Notes: a model not told the origin generated them from the sequence alone. A stretch of 64,000 nucleotides of DNA from Abyssibacter sp036156195 (GCA_036156195.1 JAYZUZ010000009.1:1-64000), one strand, 5' to 3'. Counted from the first letter of the stretch, positions 24,984-34,587 are shown. Program-made: numbers and translations.

Positions 24984-26333
24984 ATGGCCAGCCTGAGTTG
25001 TTTCAAAGCCTACGACATACGCGGCAAGGTGCCGGAAGACCTGTCTCCCGAACTCGCCTTTCGCATCGGGCGCGCCTACGCGGCCGAACTGCAGCCCAAG
25101 CGTGTCGTCGTCGGCCGCGATGTCCGTGACTCCAGCGAGGCTCTGGTCAATGCATTGGCTCTCGGCCTGCAACAGGGCGGCTGCGAGGTCCATGACATCG
25201 GGCTTTGCGGCACCGAAGAGGTTTATTTCGCCACGTTCCACTTCGAAATGGACGGCGGGATCATGGTAACGGCCAGCCATAACCCCATCGGCTACAACGG
25301 CATGAAGCTCGTCCGCGCTGGCGCGCAGCCGATTAGCGGAGACACGGGACTCAAATCCATCGAAGCCCGGGCGGCGGAAGACAGCACACCCCTACCTGAC
25401 ATTCGCCCGAAGCTGGTCCCGCTGGAACATCGGGCGGCCTATATCCAGCACCTGCTCGGCTATCTCAATACCGACACGCTGCGGCCGCTCAAGATCGTCA
25501 CCAATGCCGGCAACGGTGGTGCCGGCGTGGTCATCGATGCCCTGGCCCCCTTCCTGCCGTTCGAGTTCATCAAGGTTCACCACGAACCGGACCCAACCTT
25601 TCCGAACGGCATTCCCAACCCGTTGTTGCCGGAAAATCGCGCCGCCACTGCCGAAGCGGTCAAGGCCCACGGTGCAGACTTCGGCGTGGCCTGGGATGGC
25701 GATTTTGATCGCTGCTTCCTGTTCGATGAGAACGCCCGCTTCATCGAGGGCTATTACATCGTCGGCCTGTTGGCCAAGGCGCTGCTGATCAAGTCCCCCG
25801 GTGACAAGATCATCCACGACCCGCGCCTGACCTGGAACACGGTCGATGAGGTGACGCAGGCCGGCGGGATGCCGATCATGTCCAAGACCGGCCATGCCTT
25901 CATCAAGGAACGGATGCGCAAGGAGAACGCGGTCTACGGCGGCGAGATGAGCGCACATCACTATTTCCGTGACTTCGCCTACTGCGACAACGGCAACATT
26001 CCCTGGCTAATGGTGGCCGAGCTGATCTGCCGCGAGGGCAAATCCTTGTCTCAGCTGGTGGACGAGCGCATCGAAGCCTACCCGGCCAGCGGCGAGATCA
26101 ACCGTAAGGTCGCCGATGCAGACGCCACGATTGCAGCCATCGAAAGCGCGTTCGCGGCCGACGGCCGCATTGATCGCACCGACGGGCTATCCGTGGATTT
26201 TCCGGAATGGCGCTTCAACCTGCGCAAGTCCAACACCGAGCCGGTGATCCGGCTGAACGTTGAGTCGCGTGCCGACATGGCGCTGATGAAGGAAAAGACC
26301 GAGGCGATTCTGCAGTTTGTTGACGCGCTGTAA
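24984..26333 (+). CDS. manB: Phosphomannomutase/phosphoglucomutase
   Basis: A 449-residue alpha-D-phosphohexomutase that would interconvert mannose-6-P and mannose-1-P (and perhaps glucose phosphates) for surface polysaccharide precursors. It closely follows enterobacterial CpsG/ManB: CFKAYDIRGK at the start, catalytic-serine loop VTASHNPIGYNGMK, metal loop WDGDFDRCFLFDE, sugar loop GEMSAHHYFRDFAYCD and phosphate loop RKSNTEPVIRLNVE. The frame is open well upstream, but the ATG at 24984 matches homologues and has AGGA ahead of it. It is monocistronic with a terminator behind it. Confidence 0.93.
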   Translation: MASLSCFKAYDIRGKVPEDLSPELAFRIGRAYAAELQPKRVVVGRDVRDSSEALVNALALGLQQGGCEVHDIGLCGTEEVYFATFHFEMDGGIMVTASHNPIGYNGMKLVRAGAQPISGDTGLKSIEARAAEDSTPLPDIRPKLVPLEHRAAYIQHLLGYLNTDTLRPLKIVTNAGNGGAGVVIDALAPFLPFEFIKVHHEPDPTFPNGIPNPLLPENRAATAEAVKAHGADFGVAWDGDFDRCFLFDENARFIEGYYIVGLLAKALLIKSPGDKIIHDPRLTWNTVDEVTQAGGMPIMSKTGHAFIKERMRKENAVYGGEMSAHHYFRDFAYCDNGNIPWLMVAELICREGKSLSQLVDERIEAYPASGEINRKVADADATIAAIESAFAADGRIDRTDGLSVDFPEWRFNLRKSNTEPVIRLNVESRADMALMKEKTEAILQFVDAL

Positions 26334-26362
26334 TCCGCGCGCACTGATAATCCAGGCTCCGG

Positions 26363-26393
26363 CCGCCCCGCCCGGCCTTTCCCGGCGGGGCGG
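26363..26393. terminator. GC-rich hairpin between convergent manB and yqiB-like genes
   Basis: A perfect 10-base stem (26363-26372 with 26384-26393) with an 11-base loop lies midway between the two convergent stops. No T-tract is present. A bidirectional terminator or 3'-end stabiliser is likely. Confidence 0.65.
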
Positions 26394-26402
26394 ATCTGGG
26401 CG

Positions 26403-26894
26403 CTAGCGCTGACCGTGTTGCGCCGCCTGGCGTGGCCGCGCGGCCATGGCAAACCCGTGCCCCTGTTCCAGTAGGTAGCCCAGCCACTTGTACACGAGCA
26501 GGTTGCGGGCGTGCTGGCGTTGCAGCCAACCGCCGATTTCGGGGTCGATATCCCGAAGAAAGTCACAGCGTGAGCGGCAGGAGTCCACAACCTCCGCCAC
26601 GCCGGCATCATGGTAGAGCCGCAGGCGCACATCCGGGTCGGCCCGCCGTTCCCCGCTGCGGGTATCGAACCAATAGGTCAGATGCACAGTGGTCGTATAG
26701 CGACACCGTTCCAGCACGGTGAGGTGCAGCTCAAAGTCAGATTCGCTGCGAGACACCGCGGTTTCGTAGGGCAGCGGGTGATCGGGCACCAGCCGCTGAA
26801 ATCGGCTGTAATTCTCGTCCACCAGATTCATCAGGCCGGAAAAGCTGTCGGGACGACCGAGCCGCAGGAGTCGCTTGGGGTTGGCAAGTTCCAT
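26403..26894 (-). CDS. YqiB-like protein (DUF1249)
   Basis: A 163-residue protein matching the YqiB/DUF1249 family along its length: NYSRFQRLVP at the start region, the ERCRYTTTVHLT strand, VRLRLYHDAGVAEVV and a C-terminal helix ending near LLEQGHGFAMA. The family is widespread in gammaproteobacteria and its molecular function is unknown. I chose the ATG at 26894 (MELANPKRLL) because upstream residues lack similarity. It lies between two phosphohexomutase genes; the link is probably only positional. Confidence 0.85.
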   Translation of the reverse strand: MELANPKRLLRLGRPDSFSGLMNLVDENYSRFQRLVPDHPLPYETAVSRSESDFELHLTVLERCRYTTTVHLTYWFDTRSGERRADPDVRLRLYHDAGVAEVVDSCRSRCDFLRDIDPEIGGWLQRQHARNLLVYKWLGYLLEQGHGFAMAARPRQAAQHGQR

Positions 26895-27030
26895 GAACCC
26901 ACTATGCCCATGGCCCTGATGGCCGTGCAAGCGCTTGACGCACAGGTTCCGACATGCGATCCACTGGGCCCTGCGAGAGGTCACCCCACCCTCCCGAATC
27001 ACTTGAAATCAACCAGAACAAGGCCAGCCC

Positions 27031-28671
27031 ATGCACGCAGCCGTACGCAGTATCACGACCACCCCGTTCGAGGACCAGCAAGTCGGAACAGCTGGATTGC
27101 GCAAACGCGTGCAGGTTTTCAAGCAGCCGCATTACCTGGAAAATTTTGTCCAGTCGGTGTTTGACACCCACCCGGGCTTTGAGGGGAGCACACTCGTCGT
27201 TGGTGGGGACGGTCGCTATCACAATGATGTCGCCATCCAGACCATTCTCTCGATGGCCGCAGCCGCCGGAGTGCAGCGGGTCGTTGTCGGCGTCGACGGT
27301 ATCCTGTCGACGCCCGCGGCCTCGCACCTGATCCGAAAGCACGATGCGCATGGCGGCTTTGTGCTGTCAGCCAGCCATAATCCGGCAGGCCCCGAGGGCG
27401 ACTTTGGCATCAAGTTCAGCGTGCGTGGCGGCGGGCAGGCGCCTTCGTCACTCACCGATGCCATCTATGCCCGCAGTCGAACCATCACCACCTACCGGCA
27501 GATCGACGCGCCGCCGATCGACCTCAGCCAACCCGGTGAAACCCGCCTGGGCAGCATGATCGTGCTGTGCGTGGACTCGACGCGGGACTACGCCGACCTG
27601 ATGGAGACGCGCTTCGACTTCGACGCAATCCGGGCCTTGCTCGCATCCGGCTTTGAGTTCGCCTTCGACGCCATGCATGCCGTCACTGGCCCCTACGCCC
27701 GTGAGCTGTTCGTCAACCGGCTGGGTGCGCCGGAATCGGTCCTGCGCAACGCCACCCCTCTGCCCGACTTCGGCGGTGGGCACCCCGACCCCAACCTGGT
27801 CTACGCCGCCGACCTCGCCGAGGAGGTCGTCACCCGACAGGGCCTGGACTTTGCTGCAGCCTCGGATGGTGACGGCGACCGCAACATGATTCTGGGCCGC
27901 GGACTCTTCGTCTCACCCGGCGACAGCCTGGCCGTCATCGCGGCCAATGCCCGCTGCATGCCTGCCTACCGGAACGGCATCCGGGGCGCCGCACGCTCCA
28001 TGCCGACCAGCCGGGCGCTGGATGCGGTGGCCGCGCAACAAGGCTTTGCTGCGCACGAGACACCGACGGGCTGGAAGTTTTTCTGCAATCTACTCGATGC
28101 CGGCGACATTCAAATCTGCGGTGAGGAATCCTTCGGCACGGGCTCCGACCATGTCCGTGAGAAAGACGGCCTCTGGGCCGTGCTGGCCTGGATGAACCTG
28201 CTGGCCTCGCGTCCAGGCCAGAGCGTGGCCGACATCATGCTGGACCATTGGAAAACTTACGGGCGGCACTACTACGAGCGCCATGACTACGAGGGCCTGA
28301 GCGCGGAGCAGGCAGAGCGGGTCATGGACAGTTTGAGGCAGCGCCTGGCCGCGCTCCCCGGCCAGCGCTTTGGCGACCTCACCGTCTCCGCTGCCGACGA
28401 ATTTGCATACAGCGACCCGATCGACAACAGCCATGCCCAGGGCCAGGGACTGCGGGTCAGCTTTGGCGATGCAGCCCGCATCGTACTGCGCAAGTCGGGC
28501 ACCGGCACCAGCGGGGCCACGCTGCGGCTTTATCTGGAATGCCTGCGCCAGGACCCGTGGGAACTGCGCCTGCCCACACAGGAGGTGCTCACACCGCTGG
28601 CTGTCATCGCCGACCAGATCAGCCAGCTCAGAACACTCACCGGTCGCGACAAACCCTCGCTCGTCACCTAG
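27031..28671 (+). CDS. pgm: Alpha-phosphoglucomutase (PGM1-type)
   Basis: A 546-residue enzyme interconverting glucose-1-P and glucose-6-P, of the long PGM1-like class shared with eukaryotes. The catalytic-serine loop reads LSASHNPAGPEGDFGIKF, the metal loop SDGDGDRNMI, the sugar loop CGEESFGTGSDHVREKDG and the phosphate loop RKSGTGTSGATLRLY. Start residues FEDQQVGTAGLRK match the family. It is the second hexomutase within 4 kb, which would connect gluconeogenic sugar phosphates to glycogen or polysaccharide synthesis. Confidence 0.94.
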   Translation: MHAAVRSITTTPFEDQQVGTAGLRKRVQVFKQPHYLENFVQSVFDTHPGFEGSTLVVGGDGRYHNDVAIQTILSMAAAAGVQRVVVGVDGILSTPAASHLIRKHDAHGGFVLSASHNPAGPEGDFGIKFSVRGGGQAPSSLTDAIYARSRTITTYRQIDAPPIDLSQPGETRLGSMIVLCVDSTRDYADLMETRFDFDAIRALLASGFEFAFDAMHAVTGPYARELFVNRLGAPESVLRNATPLPDFGGGHPDPNLVYAADLAEEVVTRQGLDFAAASDGDGDRNMILGRGLFVSPGDSLAVIAANARCMPAYRNGIRGAARSMPTSRALDAVAAQQGFAAHETPTGWKFFCNLLDAGDIQICGEESFGTGSDHVREKDGLWAVLAWMNLLASRPGQSVADIMLDHWKTYGRHYYERHDYEGLSAEQAERVMDSLRQRLAALPGQRFGDLTVSAADEFAYSDPIDNSHAQGQGLRVSFGDAARIVLRKSGTGTSGATLRLYLECLRQDPWELRLPTQEVLTPLAVIADQISQLRTLTGRDKPSLVT

Positions 28672-28711
28672 AGAAGCACTGACGCTCCCAGCACGCCGTG
28701 GCTGGCCCGAG

Positions 28712-30766
28712 CTAGTCCAGCCCCGGCATCCGCCGGCCTGTTGCCGCAAACGCCTCTTCACCCGCTTCCCGGCCGGCCGCTGGCGCCGGGGCAGCGGCGT
28801 CGGCGGTGACATCGAGCTCCACGGAGGGTGGCCGGTAAGGCAGCAGAAGATGGAGCTTGAGACCGCGCTCCGTGTCGGTATCGACCCGAATGCGGCCGCC
28901 GTGCACGAGCAGAATCTTCTTCGCCAGTGCCAGGCCCAGACCGTTGCCCGGATACGTGCCGATGGTGTGCAACTGGGCGAACAGCTCGAAGACCTTCTCG
29001 GCATGCTCCGCCGGAATGCCCGGGCCGTTGTCGGTGACAGTCAGTGCCCACTCCTCGGCCTGGGGGGTGCAGTCGATGGTCACCGATGGCGTGGAGTTGT
29101 CGCTGAACTTGACCGTATTGTCGAAGAGTTGCTCAAACAATTGAGTCAACAGGGCCGGGTCGGCGGTCACGATAGGAAGCGCGCCCTTGATACAGATGAG
29201 CTCTCGATCAGGGTAACGCTTGGCGATGGTCTGGCGCGCGGCATTCACGACCGCCTGCAAGTCCACGGAACTGCGCATTTTTGGCCGGGTGGCTGTCTCA
29301 AGATAGGCCAGTAAATCCCGCGTGAGCGACTTGATGCGCCCGCTCTCCTGGGTGAGATACCGCACGTAGTCCTGCACGTCCGGGTTGTCGGCTACACGTC
29401 GGGACAGCAGCTGGGCGTAGCTGCTAATCCCTCGCACAGGTTCCTGCAGATGATGCGCCGCTATAAAGGCCACGCGCTCCAGCTCGGCGCCTGTTCGCGA
29501 CACCAGCTCGGCCTGTCGGCGCAGCAATTCACTCTGCTCGCGGGCCTGGGTAATGTCTTCGACGCTCATGATTGCGCCCACCCCCAGACCGCGCTCGTCG
29601 CGCACCGGATGCGCACTGGCCCTCGCATGCACCACGCTGCCATCGCGCTTGTGAAAACTGAACTCGAAGTTCTCAACGCGCTGTCCGCGCATGGCCCGCG
29701 CCAGCGGCGTCTTGTTCCAGGGTATCGCCAACCCCGACTGGGTGTCGTAGACCCGAAACACATTGGCCGACGCGTGGCCCAGAAACGGCTTGTCACGAAA
29801 CCCGTACATGGCCTGCAACGCGCCATTGAAGAGGGTCAGCCGCCCATTGCCGTCGACCACACAAACGCCCTGTTCGCTGGTTTCGGCCAGCACCCGCAGC
29901 TGTTCCAGCGCATGTGATTCGGTGACCGGGGTATAGGCTGTCTCCGCAGTGGGAACCTCATCAATATGTGCCGATCGCGCCAGAAACCACGCCCCCACCG
30001 GGCCGGCGGCAAGCACAACAACCAGGACCAGCGCATCCAGCCCAGAATCCGGTCGCGCCTGGGCGAGCGCAACCGCCAGCCACACACCAAGGGCCACGAC
30101 AGACAAGGCGAACATCAGGGGCCTTAAGCGACGCCGGCGCGAGACGGTCGGATCTAGGATGAGCCCCTGCAACCCCAGCCCGATCAGCATCACACCCAAC
30201 GCAGCCGGTGTCGGCAGGCCGGCGCCGAGCGTCATCACCGAGCCACCGGCACCGCTGGCCGAGAGAATCCCCACCGCCCCGACCGCAACGAGAAATGCTG
30301 TGGTCAGTTCCACACCCGCCCAGCGCGAAGCACCCGCGTGTTGCCACCCCATCAACAACGTGGCCGTACTCGCGGCGAACAGGGTCAGGCCCAAGGTGCG
30401 ACTACCGGAGTCCGATGCCTGCGTCACCCAAAATTCGCCCAGCGGAGTCAATGGCACCGCCAACACGTCAAGCGCAGCAAAGCCGGTCCCGAGAGCCGCG
30501 CTCAGCACACCTGTACGCCGCCAGCCGCTCAACAGCAGAACCAGGCCAAATGCGCTGCCGATCAAGGCGATCGACGCCTGCGGCGACAGGGTTTGCATCC
30601 AGGAGGCACCCCACTGCGCAGCGTCCTGGGATCCTGCCAGCGTCAGTGCGCCAAGCGCGACCGCTGCAAGCGCCAAGCACAGCGCGGCGGCACGCGGAAT
30701 GCGCGGTTGAACCAACGTCTCTTGCGTACTCCGAGCCTGCGGTCGTCCAGCAAGGGTCACAACCAT
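28712..30766 (-). CDS. Membrane PAS sensor histidine kinase
   Basis: A 684-residue kinase. Residues ~22-280 hold about eight hydrophobic segments of no family I recognise. A PAS domain follows (~295-410; GVCVVDGNGRLTLFNGAL, then SVEDITQ), then a HisKA helix and an ATPase domain with N-box LFDNTVKFSD, VTDNGPGIP and GNGLGLALAKKI. The phosphoacceptor box reads FIAAHHLQEPVRG, with His in place of the usual Asp after the catalytic His. I chose the ATG at 30766 because the longer start (30832) would overlap the divergent lipoprotein gene. No response regulator is adjacent. The kinase core resembles the ethylene-domain kinase at 37018-38223. Confidence 0.85.
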   Translation of the reverse strand: MVVTLAGRPQARSTQETLVQPRIPRAAALCLALAAVALGALTLAGSQDAAQWGASWMQTLSPQASIALIGSAFGLVLLLSGWRRTGVLSAALGTGFAALDVLAVPLTPLGEFWVTQASDSGSRTLGLTLFAASTATLLMGWQHAGASRWAGVELTTAFLVAVGAVGILSASGAGGSVMTLGAGLPTPAALGVMLIGLGLQGLILDPTVSRRRRLRPLMFALSVVALGVWLAVALAQARPDSGLDALVLVVVLAAGPVGAWFLARSAHIDEVPTAETAYTPVTESHALEQLRVLAETSEQGVCVVDGNGRLTLFNGALQAMYGFRDKPFLGHASANVFRVYDTQSGLAIPWNKTPLARAMRGQRVENFEFSFHKRDGSVVHARASAHPVRDERGLGVGAIMSVEDITQAREQSELLRRQAELVSRTGAELERVAFIAAHHLQEPVRGISSYAQLLSRRVADNPDVQDYVRYLTQESGRIKSLTRDLLAYLETATRPKMRSSVDLQAVVNAARQTIAKRYPDRELICIKGALPIVTADPALLTQLFEQLFDNTVKFSDNSTPSVTIDCTPQAEEWALTVTDNGPGIPAEHAEKVFELFAQLHTIGTYPGNGLGLALAKKILLVHGGRIRVDTDTERGLKLHLLLPYRPPSVELDVTADAAAPAPAAGREAGEEAFAATGRRMPGLD

Positions 30767-30814
30767 GTCAACTCTAGACGATAAGATCGGTTCAACACCT
30801 GGGAAGTCACTCGA

Positions 30815-31732
30815 ATGATGTGCGGCGAACATCGTATCTCAAGCCTCCTGCTCGCGGCGATGACCCTCGCGCTGACCGGCTGCGTGCAAAGCGAGCCGAT
30901 CGTGCTGCCGGAAGGACCCGGTCGGGTCGTCGCGCTGGACAATCCAGAAATCGACGAGGCCAGCGGGCTGGCCGTGTCGCGGCGCCATCCGGACCGCCTG
31001 TGGTTGCACAATGACAGTGGCGGTGCGGCCGCCCTGTTTGCCGTCAATCGGCAGGGTCAGTCGCAGGGGCGCGTTGAGCTGGGCGGTGTGCAGAATATCG
31101 ACTGGGAGGACATGGACGCGTTTGTTCTCGACGCCGAGCCCATGCTGCTGGTCGCCGACGTGGGCGACAACAATGCTGTTCGCCCCTTCGTGATGCTGCA
31201 TCTGCTCGACGAGCCCGAGCTGTCCCGTGGCAGCACGATGGTGCGCCAATCACTGCGCGTCACCTACGAAGATGGCCCGCGGGACTGCGAGGCCGTCGCC
31301 GTTGACGCTGCAGACGCTGCGGTCTACCTGCTCACGAAGCGGGACACGCCACCCCGACTTTATCGGGTGTCACTCGCCGCCAACCCACTGCTGGCCAGCG
31401 CAGCGTATCTGGGCACCGTGGAGAGTATTCCACCGCCTACGACCGAGGACATCCTGGAAGACCCTCGCAACGGCGCCTACCGCAGCCAGCCCACGGCGAT
31501 GAGCTTTTCCGCGGATGGCCGCCGCGCGCTGATCGTGACCTACAAGGATGCCTACCTGTACCGCCGGGACGTGGGCCAGACGTGGCTGGACGCGCTCAAC
31601 CGCAGTCCGCAGCGCATCGACATTCCGCAGTTCGCACAAACCGAAGCCGGCGGCATGACGCCTGACGGTCGCAGTGCCTTTATCGCCAGCGAGCAGCTGC
31701 CAGCCGCGATGGTCGAAACCGCCTTGCCTTAG
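30815..31732 (+). CDS. Lipoprotein, probable beta-propeller
   Basis: A 305-residue predicted lipoprotein: the N-terminus has a signal ending LALTGC, so Cys would be lipidated after cleavage. The mature part contains repeated short-strand motifs (EASGLAVSRRHPDRLWLHND, NIDWEDMDAF, PTAMSFSADGRRALIVTYKDAYLY, GGMTPDGRSAFIASE) that look like propeller blades. I do not recognise a named function. It is divergent from the PAS kinase, with only 48 bases between starts. Its TAG stop is the first part of a palindromic repeat element. Confidence 0.75.
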   Translation: MMCGEHRISSLLLAAMTLALTGCVQSEPIVLPEGPGRVVALDNPEIDEASGLAVSRRHPDRLWLHNDSGGAAALFAVNRQGQSQGRVELGGVQNIDWEDMDAFVLDAEPMLLVADVGDNNAVRPFVMLHLLDEPELSRGSTMVRQSLRVTYEDGPRDCEAVAVDAADAAVYLLTKRDTPPRLYRVSLAANPLLASAAYLGTVESIPPPTTEDILEDPRNGAYRSQPTAMSFSADGRRALIVTYKDAYLYRRDVGQTWLDALNRSPQRIDIPQFAQTEAGGMTPDGRSAFIASEQLPAAMVETALP

Positions 31733-31776
31733 GGAAACGCGGATCGATTCGCACCACCGAGACGGAGCCGGTTTTC
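31731..31776 (+). repeat. Half copy of a palindromic repeat (copy 1)
   Basis: AGGGAAACGCGGATCGATTC followed by GCACCACC and the GACGGAGCCGGTTTTC core matches the element at 56862-56951. The shared core differs at one base (CCGAGACGG here, CCAAGACGG there). Only the left half is present: the right inverted arm (GGTGCGAAT, GTTTCCC) is missing. It starts inside the TAG stop codon of the lipoprotein gene, as copy 2 does in the symporter gene. Confidence 0.7.
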
Positions 31777-31783
31777 GCGCAAA

Positions 31784-31819
31784 CCAAAAGCGGCGAGCCG
31801 GAAACACCCGGCCCGCCGC
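31784..31819 (-). terminator. Intrinsic terminator of the acyl-CoA ligase gene
   Basis: A 12-base stem with one mismatch (31790-31801 with 31808-31819) and a 6-base loop is followed on the minus strand by TTTTGGTTT. It lies 34 bases past the ligase stop. Confidence 0.75.
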
Positions 31820-31852
31820 GCTCGGGGCATGCGCCCCGGAGCCTGTTCCGGG

Positions 31853-33502
31853 CTATGCGGCCGTGGAGGGCAGCTTGTAGTCGGCGAACTGCTGGCGCAG
31901 GTTCAGCTTGCTGATCTTGCCCGTTGCCGTATGCGGCAGTTCATCGACAAACTGCACATCGTCAGGCATCCACCACTTGGCGATCTTGCCTTCGAAGTGC
32001 GCCAGCACATCGGCGGCCGACAGCTGCTTGCCAGGTTTGGTGACGACGATGAGCAGCGGCCGCTCCGCCCACTTTTCGTGGGGGACGCCAATAACCGCAG
32101 CCTCTGCGATATCGGCATGCGACATCGCCACGTTTTCCAGATCGATGGAGCTAATCCATTCGCCGCCGGATTTGATCACATCCTTGGCCCGGTCCGTGAT
32201 CTGCATGACACCGTGGCCATCCATGGTCGAGACGTCACCGGTGTCAAACCAACCGTCCGCATCATGCGCATCGGTGTCATCGCGCTTGTAGTAGGCCGAA
32301 CAAATCCACGGCCCGCGCACCTTGAGCCGGCCGAACGCCTTGCCATCCCAGGGCAACTCGTTGTTGTCCTCGTCGACGATCTTCATCTCGACGCCGAATG
32401 CCGGCCGCCCCTGCTTGACGCGCAATGCGGCCTGCTCGGCCTCACTCATGGCCTCGAAGCCGCGCGGAGGATTGTTAATGGTGCCCAACGGGCTCATCTC
32501 GGTCATGCCCCAGGCATGGATGGTTTCGACCCCGTATTGGGTCCGGAACGCATCCATGATGGATGCAGGGCAAGCCGAACCACCCACCACCGTGCGCTCC
32601 AACGATTCGACGGTCTTGCCCGACTCCTGCAGGTGATTGAGCAGGCCCAGCCACACGGTTGGCACGCCCAGAGCGATGGTCACCGATTCGGCATTCATCA
32701 GGTTTGCCAACGTCTCTCCGTCGCCCATCTTGGGCCCCGGGAAGACCAGCTTGGAGCCGACCATCAGCGCGCAGTACGGCACGGCCCAGGCGTTGACATG
32801 AAACATCGGCACGACGGGCAACACGGTATCGCTGTTCTTGAACCCAATCCCTTCAGCGCTGTTGGCGCCCATGGCATGCAGCACCGTTGAACGGTGGCTG
32901 TAAAGCACGCCCTTGGGGTTGCCGGTGGTGCCGGAGGTGTAGCAGAGCGCACAGGCTTCCTGCTCGTCCAGTTCCGGCCAATCGAACTGATCGTCCGCGC
33001 CGGCCAGCAGAGTTTCGTAGCAATGGACATTGGCTACGGATGTCTCCGGCATGTTCGCCTCATCCGTCATCACGACGATGCCCTTGACGGTCTCGAACGT
33101 CGCTGCGAGCTTCTCCACCAGCGGGAAGATCAATTTATCGACAAAGATGAACTGGTCTTCGGCGTGGTTGACGATGTACTGCACCTGTTCGGGAAACAGC
33201 CGCGGGTTAATCGTGTGGCAGACCATGCCACTGCACTGGATGGCGTAATACAGTTCCAGGTGCCGGTAGTCATTCCAGGCCAACGTGGCAATGCGGTCTC
33301 CGCGCTGGGCACCCAATGACTGGAGCACGTTAGCCAGCTGACGCGTACGCCGAAACACGTCCGAATAGCTGCAGCGGTGCTGCGGGTTGTCAGCCGTGAC
33401 CGACACGACTTCGCATTCGGGATATACGCGCTCGGCGTGACGCATGATCTGCGTCACTGTCAGCGGGTAGTCCATCATCAAACCAAAAAGCGGCTCGGAC
33501 AT
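31853..33502 (-). CDS. Medium/long-chain acyl-CoA ligase (AlkK/AtuH-like)
   Basis: A 549-residue AMP-forming ligase that would activate carboxylic acids to CoA thioesters. Motifs: CYTSGTTGNPKGVLYSHRS (P-loop), GMTEMSPLGT, DGWFDTGDVSTMDGHG, ITDRAKDVIKSGGEWIS and the C-terminal lysine in HTATGKISKLNLRQQF. The sequence is of the AlkK-type medium-chain family. No other ligase is visible in the window, so it could supply citronellyl-CoA to the atu cluster (the role of AtuH), but it is 7 kb away and could act on ordinary fatty acids. The ATG at 33502 follows a very strong AGGAGGAGACG site; the frame is open 27 codons further upstream without similarity. It ends in its own intrinsic terminator. Confidence 0.87.
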   Translation of the reverse strand: MSEPLFGLMMDYPLTVTQIMRHAERVYPECEVVSVTADNPQHRCSYSDVFRRTRQLANVLQSLGAQRGDRIATLAWNDYRHLELYYAIQCSGMVCHTINPRLFPEQVQYIVNHAEDQFIFVDKLIFPLVEKLAATFETVKGIVVMTDEANMPETSVANVHCYETLLAGADDQFDWPELDEQEACALCYTSGTTGNPKGVLYSHRSTVLHAMGANSAEGIGFKNSDTVLPVVPMFHVNAWAVPYCALMVGSKLVFPGPKMGDGETLANLMNAESVTIALGVPTVWLGLLNHLQESGKTVESLERTVVGGSACPASIMDAFRTQYGVETIHAWGMTEMSPLGTINNPPRGFEAMSEAEQAALRVKQGRPAFGVEMKIVDEDNNELPWDGKAFGRLKVRGPWICSAYYKRDDTDAHDADGWFDTGDVSTMDGHGVMQITDRAKDVIKSGGEWISSIDLENVAMSHADIAEAAVIGVPHEKWAERPLLIVVTKPGKQLSAADVLAHFEGKIAKWWMPDDVQFVDELPHTATGKISKLNLRQQFADYKLPSTAA

Positions 33503-33604
33503 CGTCTCCTCCTCGTTGTTGTCTTCATCCCTGATACCGGGCTCTCCACCCCGGATCATCTCCACTGCCCGGCCGCTTCGCAAGTCGCGAGCGATGGTGT
33601 CGAT

Positions 33605-34429
33605 CTAGAAACTGTGTCGGCGTAGCTGCTTTTCCTGCATCACCATCGTCGCGATCTCTTCGACCGACATGTTGGTCGAATCGGAGTACGGCACGCTGAA
33701 TTTCTTATAGAGCTTGGTGGCCTGGCGCAGCTCGTAGCTGGTTTGCTGGATTGAGGCGTACTTACTGCCCGGCCGCCGTTCTTCGCGAATCTGCGACAGC
33801 CGTGTCGCGTCCGTGATCAGCCCGTACAGCTTGCGTTGCTGGTCCTTGAGCGGCTTCGGCAACTGGCCTGTTTCCAGGTCTTCTTCGGTGAGCGGATAGT
33901 TCGCGGCAAAAACGCCATGCTGAAGCGCCAGATAAAGCGAGGTCGGGGTCTTGCCGCAGCGGGACGGCGCGATGAGGACGACATCCGCCTTGTCCAGCTT
34001 GCGCAATGACTGCCCGTCGTCATGTTCCAGGGCGAAGTTCATGGCATCGATGCGCGAGGCATAGCGTTTGGTTGACGGCCCGTGTGCACGCCCCGAGGCA
34101 TGTGCCCAGCTCACCTGCAGCTCTTCCTCCACCGTTGGGATGAAGGTATCGAACAAGTCCATGAACAACGCATTGGCCTGCTTCAGCTTCTGCCGTACGG
34201 AGTCGGTCACTGTCGTACTGAAGACGATGGGCCGCACGCCATCTTCGCGCGCTGCGTGGTCGATATAGGCCACAACCGAATTCGCCTTGTCGTCCGTATT
34301 CACGAACGGAAATGTCAGCGACTGGAAATCCACTCCGTCGAACTGGGTCAGCAGGCTGTTCCCCAGTGTTTCCGCGGTAATTCCAGTGCGGTCGGATACG
34401 AAAAAAACGCGTCTGCGGGTTTCTGGCAC
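33605..34429 (-). CDS. ppsR: PEP synthetase regulatory protein (kinase/pyrophosphorylase)
   Basis: A 274-residue bifunctional regulator that inactivates PpsA by ADP-dependent threonine phosphorylation and reactivates it by phosphorolysis. Family signatures: VFFVSDRTGITAETLG, HDDGQSLRKLDKADVVL, the P-loop-like SRCGKTPTSLYLALQHG, NYPLTEEDLE and INSTN-like DSTNMSVEEIA near the end. I chose the GTG at 34429 because GGGGAG lies 6 bases upstream and it reproduces the length of E. coli PpsR (277); a GTG at 34453 is an alternative. It is divergent from its target gene ppsA. Confidence 0.93.
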   Translation of the reverse strand: MPETRRRVFFVSDRTGITAETLGNSLLTQFDGVDFQSLTFPFVNTDDKANSVVAYIDHAAREDGVRPIVFSTTVTDSVRQKLKQANALFMDLFDTFIPTVEEELQVSWAHASGRAHGPSTKRYASRIDAMNFALEHDDGQSLRKLDKADVVLIAPSRCGKTPTSLYLALQHGVFAANYPLTEEDLETGQLPKPLKDQQRKLYGLITDATRLSQIREERRPGSKYASIQQTSYELRQATKLYKKFSVPYSDSTNMSVEEIATMVMQEKQLRRHSF

Positions 34430-34587
34430 AACGGGCTCCCCGGCTACAGGCACCCGGAAGATGCGAAGCCTGTCAGAAGAAAATGCCCCGCTCGCCGAAG
34501 CCGGGGCCCAAGCAGGCTAGAATAGCCGACCCTGCGCCTGGCGCCCGTGCGCCGGCCCTGGCATTCAACGACAAGAGAGGCACGCAC

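Noticed and set aside
31731..31776. Rho-independent terminator on the plus strand at the lipoprotein stop
   Set aside because: The segment contains GGTTTT but no stem of its own; it matches the left half of the repeat at 56862-56951 instead.
34430..34587. Sigma-70 promoter for ppsA (TAGAAT at 34518-34523)
   Set aside because: No -35 hexamer is found at a suitable distance, so the -10-like hexamer alone was not reported as a feature.
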